Assembly (NCBI GenBank): GCA_011009095.1
Contig: VTPC01008827.1
Span: 1-64,000 of the forward strand
DNA: 64,000 bases
Source: Ignelater luminosus
Lineage: Eukaryota > Arthropoda > Insecta > Coleoptera > Elateridae
Direction of reading: 5' to 3'
Part shown: in pieces, positions 45,436 to 55,755 of the stretch
Layout of the letters: each line of letters opens with the position of its first letter
Numbering within the stretch: position 1 is the first letter of the stretch
Position numbers and translations under genes: made by a program
The notes under the pieces: generated by a model
Told to the model about the DNA's origin: nothing
What the model saw: only the letters and a program-made list of their open reading frames with translations
Database searches by the model: none

Positions 45436-46099
45436 GTAAGCAGCTGTTATTTAGAACTGTACAAGGTACTGATTGATTAATAGATTTATTTATTATTTAT
45501 TTTTGTTTGTGTTTTCAAGTAAAGTCAATCATACCAACGGTTTTTGTAGGTAGATTTTAATAATGAGTGCCCAAGGCTAAACTGAATTTAAATTCATAAT
45601 ATTTCTTTAATACATTAGTTTTTATTGAGATCAGATAAAAAGTTTTGTAATTTTGTCTTTAGAACTGCGATTTAAGAGGTTCAGAAAGTTCATGAACTTG
45701 TTGAAAATCGAATGTAGCTTTTACACCTATATTTTTGATTTTGATACATAGTTCAAAATATTCTTTTTATGCTTTTGGTTTCTACACATACATTTTAATT
45801 TGTTTTTACCAACTTAATGTTCTCTTTATATACATGTATTTACCTTTCTTATCATTGTTTTAATTTGTAATTAAATAAACAAGAGCAAACTGATTTGAAC
45901 TTTTTGTTTGGGTACTGCTGAGTTATTTCTCGTTCAGATAAAGTATATATAAATATGAGTTTAAGTAATGGTATGTAGATAATGTAAACCAGGTATTGGA
46001 CCGATGCATGGCGTGCCGGTTGAACCGTCGTCTTGTTTGTTAAAGTAAAGTTTTAGAGTATACAGTACGACTCGGAATGATCTCTGACTTTGATTATCC
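45436..46099. other. AT-rich stretch, no gene seen
   Basis: Nothing recognised on either strand. Confidence 0.4.
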
Positions 46100-46287
46100 G
46101 GTGTAAGCAGTGATGGCTAAGATTCAATAATATTTTATCTAGATTCAGATATAGATAAACCAATGTCTATTGGATATAGTAACAGATACAAGATACATTT
46201 TTATAATTATATATAGATTCAGATACAAGATATAATTATCGTATCTAGATAGTTCGTATCTATATAATATCCATCACTGGTTGTAAG
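46100..46287. mobile_element. hAT-type MITE with 8-bp target duplication
   Basis: The terminal inverted repeats CAGTGATGG (46108-46116) and CCATCACTG (46271-46279) are perfect and enclose a 172-bp AT-rich body, full of AGAT(A/T)CAGATA-like sub-repeats and largely fold-back. The flanking 8-mers GGTGTAAG (46100-46107) and GTTGTAAG (46280-46287) match at 7 of 8 positions, as expected for a hAT target-site duplication. No coding capacity; it would need a hAT transposase supplied elsewhere. Confidence 0.85.
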
Positions 46288-46432
46288 TTCTGCAGTGCAA
46301 ATTAGTTGTGCACATTCCTGTCACTTTGTTTAAGCAATAGTATTGAGATTAAGTCAGAATAATCTCTCTTGAGAAGTTTCGAAAGAGTCTAAGTACAGAG
46401 GGTTCACTGTCATCATAGCGTCTCCGATATAT

Positions 46433-46702
46433 ACAGGGTGTTCTTGGTGCGAAGTCACCTTGACTTGACTTCTGGCGCCCATATCTATTGTGACATTTTC
46501 AGGAAATCATTGGGGACTTTTATTGAATTTCTATTTGAATTTAAACATAAATTATCTGTTAACCCATCCCATCTCAGGCGTTCCTGGTGCTGCGAGCACA
46601 AGATTTTAGGTTTGCCCGGGCAAAAACCCACTTTTTTGGGTTTTGCCCGTGATACTATTCTATGTTCGCTTACAGTAACAATAATCACAAATTTGATCTA
46701 AG
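46433..46702. other. Transposon-edge-like sequence with strong hairpin
   Basis: TATACAGGGTGTTC (46433-46446) resembles the ends of Tc1/mariner-type elements, as at 3264. Further on lies a near-perfect hairpin: CGGGCAAAAACCCA (46617-46630) pairs with TGGGTTTTGCCCG (46637-46649) with one bulged A and a 6-nt loop. The overlapping TTTGCCCGGGCAAA (46611-46624) is a perfect 14-bp palindrome that offers an alternative fold. Function unknown. Confidence 0.6.
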
Positions 46703-48130
46703 GTTTTTTTTACTGCACCAAAAAGTCTGTTGTAAGACAGATATCACAGTTATGAACTAGAGATGCTTGCAATCGTCAATGCACTTAATAGATTCCATGT
46801 TTATTTACAGGGACCTAAATTTAAAATTGTAACAGACTGCAATTCAATCAAAATCGCCCTGAATAAAAAACAAATTAACCATCGAATTACTATATGGGCT
46901 CTGACTTTACAAAACTATGATTATGAATTGGAACACAGAAATTGTGAACGTGTGAAGCATGTTGATGCATTAAGCAGATGCAATTCTATTTTAATTGTAG
47001 AAAAAAATACCTTCGAAGAAAATCTGTCGATAGCTCAAAACCTAGATGATGTTATTAGAGAAATTAAATCAAATTTATTAATCAGAGAGAATAAACACTA
47101 TGAACTAAGAAATGGGTTGATTTATAGAAAAATGAAAAATGATTTACTGTTTTGTGTACCAGGTCTTATGGAATATCAGGTAATTAAGAATTGTCATGAC
47201 CAAATGGGATATATTGGGTTTGATAAAACAATGGAACATTTATCTCGTGTATACTGGTTTCCTAAAATGAGAGAAAAAGTATGAAATACATACAAAATTG
47301 CATTAAATGTATAACATTCTCACCTATTAATGGGAAAGTTGAAGGCTTCCTACACAGTATACTTAAAGGTAACAAACCCTTCTTAACAATTCATATAGAT
47401 CATTATGGACCTTTAGAGAAGACATCAACAAACAAAAAGTATATATTTGAAATTATTGATGCTTTTACTAAGTATACAAAATAATATGCTGTAAAAGCTA
47501 CTACAACTGATGAGGTGTTAAACGAATACTTCCAGTACTATAGTAAACTGAATTATTTCAGATCGTGGATCAGCATTCACTTCACATACTTTTGAAGGTT
47601 TTATGAAAAAGCATGGCATTATTCACTTAAAAACAGCAACGGCTACACCAAAGTCTAATGGACAGATTGAACCAATAAACAGAGATCTGACACCTATGTT
47701 ATCCAAACTATGTGAGTTAAAGAATCAATGGAATAAAGCATTACCAAAAGTTGAATTTGCTTTAAATAACCCTTGCTGTTGATCTATTAATACAAGTCCT
47801 TTACAACTTTTGTTCGGTATTGTTCAAAGAGATAGTAATGATGATCTTAGATGTTTATTAGAAGAAAAAAAGAAAAAAGAGAAATTTAAAGAGTAAAAGA
47901 CTATAAGTTGAAATACAGAATTTCAAAGTACAGGAGAGTAATAAACTTAATTTTGACAAAAACCGTAAGCACCATATAAATACAAAGTTGGAAATCTTGT
48001 GATGATAAAAAATTTCGACGTGATTCCTAGTGTCAATAAAAAGTTATTACTCAAATATAAAGGACCATATGAGATAAAACAAGTATATGACAATGACCGT
48101 TATTTAATATTTGCCATTTAAAAGTGTTAG
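46703..48130 (+). pseudogene. Ty3/gypsy pol 3' half: RNase H end, integrase
   Basis: The RNase H end and linker are open for 173 codons (46763-47284): YHSYELEMLAIVNALNRF, FKIVTDCNSIKIAL, and HRNCERVKHVDALSRC. Then the integrase HHCC finger (KNCHDQMGYIGFDKTMEHLS, YWFPKMREKV, and after a stop NCIKC), and the core with the first Asp in TIHIDHYGPL (about 47389-47418), the second in SDRG (about 47561-47572) after a frameshift, and the Glu in GQIEPINRDL (about 47661-47690). The C-terminal GPY-type module reads LLKYKGPYEIKQVYDNDRYL (about 48046-48105). It is interrupted by only a few stops and frameshifts, so this copy is younger than most. It is a different lineage from the errantivirus. It ends just before a LINE. 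Confidence 0.9.
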
Positions 48131-48269
48131 CAAAAAAAACCTCTAAATTCATCTCCAAGTCCATTAACAACCAGAACAGGTAAAAAGACGAGACTGGAGA
48201 AACTAAATAAGAAGAAGCACATAAAAAAACAAAATCAAAAAAACACAACTACTTATTGGACTATTTTTT

Positions 48270-50138
48270 ATGAGAAATTTTAAAAACTGTTTGTGTTTTT
48301 CTAGCGTAGGAGAAGAAGATATCTCCAAAGTATTAAACTCGATAACATCAGAATCAACTGGTGCAGATAGCTTAAATATAACTCTGTTAAAGATGTGTTG
48401 CCCTCCTATCCTTCCTTACATCACTCATATTATCAATGTTTCTCTGGCGACGTCTACTTTTCCTACTGCTTGGAAAATGGCAGTTATCGTTCCACTACCA
48501 AAAATTTCAGAACCGACCTCTTACAAAGACTTGCGTCGCATTAGTTTGCTTCCAACGTTATCCAAAGTTATTGAAAAAATAATAAATAAACAAATTAGAG
48601 AACATCTCACAAAATATACCATACTCCCTGAAATACAATCAGGCTTTAGACCAGATCATAGCTGTACGACAGCTCTTCTGAAAATTACGGATGATGTCAT
48701 GAAAGCTTCTGACCATGGATTGTGTACTGTACTCGTGCTCCTGGATTACAGTAAGGCTTTCGACATGATCAATCACAAAATTCTTCTATCTATCTTGCAT
48801 TATGTTGGTCTTTCGTTACGTGCAGTTAAATTAATTGAAAGTTATTTAAGTATCAGAACACAAATGGTAACTTTGGATGGCGTTTATTCTGAAGCGTTGT
48901 GATTACGGATGGGAGTTCCTCAAGGCTCGATACTGGGACCTTTACTTTACATTGTTTACAGTTGTAACTTTTATAAATCGGTATCTAATTGCCAATTACA
49001 TATGTATGCGGATGATACGCAATTGTATTACTCTTTTCATTTGCAAAACGTCTTAGTTGCCGCTAACACTATAAATGAAGATCTAAAGAATTTAGTGGAA
49101 ACCTCTACAAAACATTCTTTAGTAATTATTCCCACTAAGACAGTATGTATGGTCTTCGGAAGTAAAACACAACGCATTGCCGTTAGAGAATCTGCGCATA
49201 TTTCTATTAATGATGTGATTATTCCCTTCGTAGACAGTGTAAAGAATCTGGGTCTTCTTATCAGTGCCAATCTTAGATTTGACCTGCATGTGAATAAATG
49301 CCTTCAGAGAGCTTATGGCAGTTTAAAGGTGCTTTTCTCTAATCGCAGCTATTTGCATGTAGATCTTAAGAAAATGTTGTGTGACGCCATAGTATTATCG
49401 CAACTAAACTATTGTGACGCAGTTTACGGCCCTTGTTTAACAATTGCTACTGTCAATCGAATTCAAAAGTTACAAAATTCGTGCATTTGGTTTATTTACG
49501 GTATTAGGAAAACAGAACATGTATCGTATAAGCTAAAGGAGCTCGAATGGTTGAATATGAACAGCCGCAGGCTTCACATACTAGAGTACTGGTTTTTAAA
49601 GTTATTGCCAAACAGTATCCTGGATATTTATATAATCGAATAACTTTTAGAACTGACGTTCATCATTTTAACTTGAGGCATAGAGGACTTTTAACTGTAC
49701 CATCACATAGTACTTCATTGTTTTAAAGATCATTTTCGTATAACATTGCAAGATTTTACAATACTCTTCCCTCTGTCTTCAAGTTATATAGTGTACAAAA
49801 GTTTAAATCTCAGTATCATTCGTACTTAAAGAAAAAACAGCTGGGTTTGCACTGACATAATCAGAAACTTGTCATCATAATCAAATTGCCGTGCCCCTTC
49901 CTTTTGTGGTTATTATTATTTCAAAATAATTCCGTATTGTATTATTGTATTTGTTGTATTATTATTTTGCTAAATTATATTTTTTTCCAAGGCTAAGTGG
50001 AAGGACAGCATTTCATTGCTGAACTCCGCCTTGAGATTAAATTAGGTGGTTAGAATGTTACTTTGTCTGTAACTTACTTTATATTTGTAATGGAAACATC
50101 TAATTTAATAAAGAATATTATTATTATTATTATTATTT
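48270..50138 (+). pseudogene. CR1/Jockey-like LINE, RT to (ATT)n tail
   Basis: The RT domain is nearly intact: GADSLNITLLKMCC, TAWKMAVIVPLPK, LRRISLLPTLSKVIEKIINK, IQSGFRPDHSCTTAL, and VLLDYSKAFDMINHK (first catalytic Asp in LLDYSK). A single in-frame stop at 48901 is followed by MGVPQGSILGPLLYIVY and MYADDTQLYYSF (YADD intact, about 49003-49020), VKNLGLLISANLRFD, and the thumb. The main frame ends at 49643; another frame carries the C-terminus (FRTDVHHFNLRHRGLL to KKKQLGLH, about 49855). The 3' UTR ends in AATAAAGAATATTATTATT and an (ATT)n tract at about 50112-50138, a typical LINE tail. The 5' truncation lies directly after the gypsy fragment. Confidence 0.9.
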
Positions 50139-50149
50139 CTTTTCTAACA

Positions 50150-51885
50150 CGTATTACGTCTAATTAGACATTAACTGACCGTATACTAGTCTTTGAGGGT
50201 TCAGTGGTTACAACTACCGAGGTTATTCTCATGCATCACATTTCTGATCACTATTTTGTTGTTTGTTCCCTAAATATAAAGTCTATTCCAGCTCCTTCTG
50301 TTCAAAAATCATTTAGAAATTACAGTGATATTGATACCAATGAGTTCTTAAATGATCTTAGACAATATAGGTGGGAGATAATTTATGACCTACCTAATGT
50401 TAATGATAAAATTAGTATTTTTAATGCAAATCTTATCTCATTAGTAGGGGTTTACGCTCTTATTATTACAAAGCAACATTCAATAAAAACTACTTCAGGC
50501 TTGTGATATCATTAGGAAATAAGGCTATAGAAGAGCTGACAGATCACAAATACCAACCCACTGGGAGTATTTATAAATCACTCCGGAATTTTGCTTCAGG
50601 TGCAATAAAATGGGAAAAGCGTGCATATCTTAATTACATACTAAGGAATACTAATATGAAATCTACATAGGTTGCATTGAAACGTCTTGATGTCGTTCAA
50701 CAAAACTTAAAAGAGTTACCTCAAACTCTTCAAAACGCCGGAGAGATTATTGATTTTTTTTATTAATTCTGTTTAATCTGTGTAAATCAATTATTTTAAA
50801 ACTTTAAAAAGATTTTTTCCCTAAAAGTGGTCTTTGAAGATATGTTTCTAAAATCATCTACAGTATCAAAATCAAGTGTGCTGGTTCTCATGGTATCGAC
50901 ATTAAACTTTTAACACTTACATTACCAGTTACTCTACCTCTAATAACCCATATTGTCAACTCTTGCCTTGCTGCTTGTGTTTTACCGGAAAGAAGCTTTA
51001 GTTACGCCTATTTCTAATAAGTCTGCTTCTACTACCTTAAGTGCTCTTCGACCTCCAAGTATACTGCCCACCATATCGAAAGTGCTTGAGAAGGTTGTAA
51101 ATGTAAATTAAGACACTTAAACGGGTACAATGTTTTGCCTGTACAACAGTCTTGATTCCGTACAGACCATAGCTGTGCCACGGTCTTACTTAATATATTA
51201 AATGACATATTTACCTCTGTTGACAATAATAAAATGGTTACATTAATTTTGTTCGGCTTCTCAAAGGCTTTTGATACGATTAGTCACAAACTTCTTGTTG
51301 CTGTTCTTCACTATATTGGAGCCAATGTTAATCTAGGTAAATTTTTTACCAGCTACCTCAGTAGCAGAGCAAAAAGCTAAGACTGCCGACTATGTTTCTA
51401 CGAGTCGTTTAGTTTAAAGTGGTGTTCCACAAGAATCTATCTTAGAACTCACACTCTACGCTGTATGTACATCTTACTTTAGTGACTACATTGAATCCTC
51501 TAAAGTTCATTTCTACGCTAATTCGGACGATCTCAAGTGCATTAATTACAGGTATAATTTCACACAATTTCTGATTCTCTTTACTCAGCTGTATTTCTCA
51601 TTTGAACCAGAAAATGCACAACTAGTATCTGTTTTAATAAATGAAAACTTAGACAAATTATTTTCTATATCTCAAGATCACTGTTTGAAAATAAATTCTA
51701 CGAAATCATACATAATGGTTTTTGGCAATCGGAACTTACTTATTACTGCATCAGTTAGTAGGAATAATATACAGTGTGTTGATGCTGCTAAAAATTTGGG
51801 TCTGTACTTAGATGATAGCTTGTGTTTTAAAGCTCATGTTAGTAAAGGTATTCAAAAAGCATACGCCAGCTTGAAAATGTGATTG
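50150..51885 (+). pseudogene. Second LINE: endonuclease end, linker, decayed RT
   Basis: It starts inside the endonuclease: TLTDRILVFEGSV, then MHHISDHYFVVCSL, where SDH is the endonuclease catalytic Ser-Asp-His motif (about 50234-50263). The linker is open to 50506. The RT is scattered over all frames: ILFGFSKAFDTISHKLL (about 51247-51300), GVPQESILELTLY (about 51421-51460), FYANSDDLK at the YADD position (about 51511-51540), and an open end KINSTKSYIMVFGN, VDAAKNLGLYLDDSLCFKAH (51685-51882). It is related to the upstream LINE but clearly older. It begins right after that element's (ATT)n tail and stops at about 51885. Confidence 0.8.
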
Positions 51886-53666
51886 GAATTTACATTTAGC
51901 TTCAAGCCACATCACATCTGGTGATCTTTAAAGACACCCCAGTTGATGTTTTCCAAGACCACCCTGAATTGGTGATCTTCAGAGTCACTACGTTTGGTAA
52001 ATTTCGAGCTATACCTACGTCTTAGTTCAAACAACCGCACTTTTATTATATTCAACGGCCACCGAATTGAATTGTTCAACCACATCTTAAATCCCTGGTT
52101 TATTTCAACTGGCAACAGATGATCTCATGAGAGATACAAATTTAATATAATTTATTTAATCAAACATTATAAGCAAAACTATAATATACTGCGTGTTCCC
52201 CTTGAGATTAAGGAATAAACAAAAGCAATTATTAGCAATATTTAAGTTTTTCCAAGGTTCTAATAGATGGTTTATGATGGAGCCTTCTCTGTTTGAACTG
52301 ATCTACTGTCATTAGTGCCCATTGATTTGACCCATTTCCCTGCCTTGACTTTTGAGCATACATCGACCACTAGCTATATTATCGAACCGACCAACCTTCA
52401 AGCTGGCCAAGTGGCACCTTAATTGTATGTTAGCCGTGAGTATTCACATCAGAGCTACAAAAATCCTCTTTTTAACTATTTCGTTATGGAAATTATTTTC
52501 TAATTGGTAGATTTTATTAAAAACGGGGAGGTTTACTGTACAAAAAACGCAAATCAAATTATTTTTCTGAAAATGTGAAGGAAAGAAATAAGAGAGTGGC
52601 AACTTAATACTGCTCTAACTAAATAAAATCTAAACAAGTTAACGCAATATTCAAGTCTTATTCTTTGTTACATCAGCCTTTTCTAGTATTAAAAGATTGC
52701 TGGCATCCAACATATTCCTATTTTCGGAAATTGTTTTAGTTTCTGCAGATTCGTTCTTTGACTCCGAAATAAAACAGCGCCTTCAGAATCTGGAAGGAGT
52801 TAGAAAGCAAATTCGAGAACTGCTTTTGTATGTGTTGTGTTGAAGGCGCCAGCTTATTTTCCACTGTTAATTTACATTTTTGTTTTTATTTGTTTTATTG
52901 TGGCATACCATTATACGCAATTTTGCAATTTTTATATTTTATGTTGCCCGTAAGGTTTTATTTATAATATAATTGTCAAATAACGCTTTAGGCAAACATC
53001 TAGTTAGAACTCAACGAATCCCATTTCTTATAAAAGTCCAATTTATCTCCAAACCACTTTACAGGAAACTTTATGTTTCACATTCTCGTAGAGGGGAAGG
53101 AAATAATATAAAGTTTCTAAGTTTTAACTAACTCATTAGTACCCTATTATGAGGTATGATTATGTAAAATGTAATAGTCACGTAAACTAGCTAATAACTT
53201 TCTTAATGAAATAACAAATTATTATTTGTTGCATAATGGTTTGTTTAAATTTCTCCCTCGATGCTTAAAACCGATTGCTATTTATCTTAAAAGAAACATA
53301 AATAATTTTACGATAACTTTAACGCTGTTAAACTTCTATTAAAACTTTTATAAGAACTGACGATGAATAATTGCTACTGAAACATTCAATAGAGAAACTT
53401 GGAAGACGATTCAATCAACTTAAGAGCCACAAGCTCGGTCTACTCTTTTAGTAGTAGATCGGATCATAGAGAAATCTAAAGACTTATTGCTTTACAATTT
53501 AAACCGCTTTTACAAAAAGTATAAGAAACTCAATCTACTTACATTCCTACGAGAGAAAACTAAAGCTACTTTGTTGTGGCTTAACTTTTAATGAAATTTT
53601 CTACATTCCGGTTAAGTTTTGTTTTTCTAGTTTGTAATTATGGTATTAAATCAAACTTGTACTTAC
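51886..53666. other. AT-rich, probably intronic
   Basis: No transposon protein or exon was recognised. It lies 3' of the CUB exon on the minus strand and should be intron of that gene. Confidence 0.4.
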
Positions 53667-53847
53667 TCTAAATGGTTCTTGCGTACATCGAAGTTTAAGA
53701 AATTAATCTCGATAATTTCGTCCGGACTTCCAATAAAGGTATACAACAAACAATCTAAGTCAGCTGGATAAGGTTTGGGAAAATCTGGACTTTTGAAGGT
53801 ACCCTTTTCCTTGCCGTAAGTGGAAGAGAATACGAGACACTGGCAAC
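53667..53847 (-). CDS. Internal exon of a CUB-domain protein gene
   Basis: On the minus strand a pyrimidine-rich TTTCTCTTTCAG acceptor (ending at 53848) precedes a 181-nt open block, closed by TTTAGA followed by GTAAGTAC (donor at 53666-53659). The block has two leading bases, 59 codons and two trailing bases. It reads CQCLVFSSTYG, GTFKSPDFPKPYPADLDC, LLYTFIGSPDEIIEINFLNF and DVRKNHL. The first Cys, the G-x-F-x-SP-x-(F/Y)P-x-x-YP signature, the second Cys and the (I/L)xFxxF(D) strand are the first half of a CUB domain, an extracellular beta-sandwich used for protein binding. There is no stop or frameshift, unlike everything else in the window. The wording resembles insect suppressor-of-lurcher/SOL-1-like multi-CUB proteins, but one exon does not fix the orthologue. 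The rest of this CUB and neighbouring exons were not found in the window. Confidence 0.85.
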
Positions 53848-55304
53848 CTGAAAGAGAAACTAAATTTTAATCGACATATTGATTGCTTTGCTGTAAAACA
53901 AAAGCAAATAAATAAATAAACGTTTATTAGATTTAATGTTTTTTGTATTTACACCAGTGGTAATCAATCAAAAATAAATAAAACAACGTAAAACTTTAAA
54001 AGTGGAATTGTGTTTTCCATTTTAAGCCTCAGGTGCATACTGTTGTATGATGAACGAAATTATCATTTTATTGTTAATATTCCAATATACATGGCATGAC
54101 TTGGAGATATAAAATATCTCATACACAGCAGTTACACTTTAGCCACATTGAAAACGTATATTTGATTTTCCATGCAAAACTTGCATGATAATAAAAATAG
54201 AAAAATTCTAAAGGCACGAATAGTGGCACCACTGAATATACTTCATACAATAATACCAAGGCTTTGACCTATTTAGCTATTTATAGTTATAATAATAAAG
54301 TAGCACGAAATTTTGGAGAGTTTCTAGAGTTGTTTTCCCTTTTCTACATTATTAAATGTGCGTCAGGTGTGCTTTAAATACGGGTTTAAGTTACGTTAAA
54401 TATGCAATTGGGATTTATTTGTTTTAAAATGCGTTAGTAAAAAGTTAGAAGTTTCGTTTTGTAAAAAAAAATTAAAATGGTCCGCAGTACTCCATTGCGT
54501 CCTACATAATAATTATTCCTGTTAAAATATGTATATGTTAAAAAACTAAATAAATACCAACTGGAAAGCATTTATATTTTTGAATATGATTACGTTCGCG
54601 TAAAAATCTTTATAATATTAAATTTACCCTTCTACGTTTCTCATTTCGTAGTTGAATATTCATTTCTCTCTGCATTTTCAGTTTGCTTACAGCGTGAAAT
54701 TTAAAACCTTTATTAATATAGAAAATAACAATTTCATATTCTCAATTTTCTGCTACTATTAATGCGTTGCTTCAATTAGCTATAAGGATTCTTGCTGAAA
54801 TAGGAGTTTAAATATTCGAAATATGCACCAAAGTATGCGTTATTGGAAAATGTGTTATATAAGAAGTTTTGTTATCACAAACCAATTTATTATCAGAAAT
54901 ATTAAGTTCTAGTACTATAGATTATGGAATTATCAACTGGGAATCGCTATTTTTCCAGAACATAAATCCTCTAAGATCCAAGTTTAGTTTTCTTAAAGTG
55001 CTGACATTTTTGAATCTATTGCTTCCCTCCAATCATTCAGTTGAAACAGTTATTACATAATCTTGAAGTTTTACCAAACGTCTAGGTGCGGATCGATCTT
55101 GTTCTTCTGAAGATCATCCTCAAGAATACATTTTTATCAAAATACTTTACACCAAATTTGAATCCTTCGTCGTGATCGTGGCTAATTAAACTTAATTTTA
55201 GTCTTTTGATCCTTTCTCACTCGTTGTTTCAAAACATGAACATGGCAAGCAGTGCATTTTGGAAATTCTGAAAACACTAAAAAGTCCTGTCCAATTCAGT
55301 ATGT
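53848..55304. other. AT-rich, probably intronic
   Basis: Nothing recognised. It lies upstream (minus strand) of the CUB exon, so it is likely part of the preceding intron. Confidence 0.4.
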
Positions 55305-55755
55305 CATCATCAGCCGTTGTTTATCCATCGGATATAGGGTTCTCTCACATAATTCTAGTTATTTCTATTCTGGGTCACTTGGTATCAATGTAGCCCCGAA
55401 ACTCTCTTAAGATCGTCATACCATCTCTGTTGGGGTCGATCCATAATACTCTTTTAGCCCTAACGTCTCCAACGGGTGATGCGTCCACTCCAATTTTTAG
55501 TTTGCCAGGCATAGGAACTAAATCGTTGTACGATGTCTTGTACTTGCGTTTTCTATCTTATCCATTCGTTAGGTTTATGGTCTCTTAGGGATATACCTAA
55601 TAGTTTTCTTTCGATAGCTCTCTAGTGTACTCTTAATTTATTGATAGTTTTCTTGTTCATAACCCATGTTTCCGCTCAATAAGTAACAGCTGGGACACTA
55701 CGGTTCATAATTATTTGAATTCTTGAAAATATTTATGTAAAACAAATAAGACTCG
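55305..55755 (-). pseudogene. RTE-type LINE, 3' end
   Basis: The minus strand reads VPAVTY and AETWVMNKKTINKLRV (about 55705-55645), RAIERKLLGISLRDHKPNEW, SGRITRWRR, and finally MDRPQQRWYDDLKRVSG and REPYIRWINNG. This is the standard C-terminal end of RTE/BovB-like reverse transcriptases (TYGAETW, RAMERxxLGISLRDxxxNEWIR, GRPxxRWxDDIxR). Right after the stop the strand reads TGATGATGA, the short repeat tail typical of RTE elements, so 55305 is the true 3' end. The 5' side is truncated at about 55755. Several stops are present. Confidence 0.85.
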
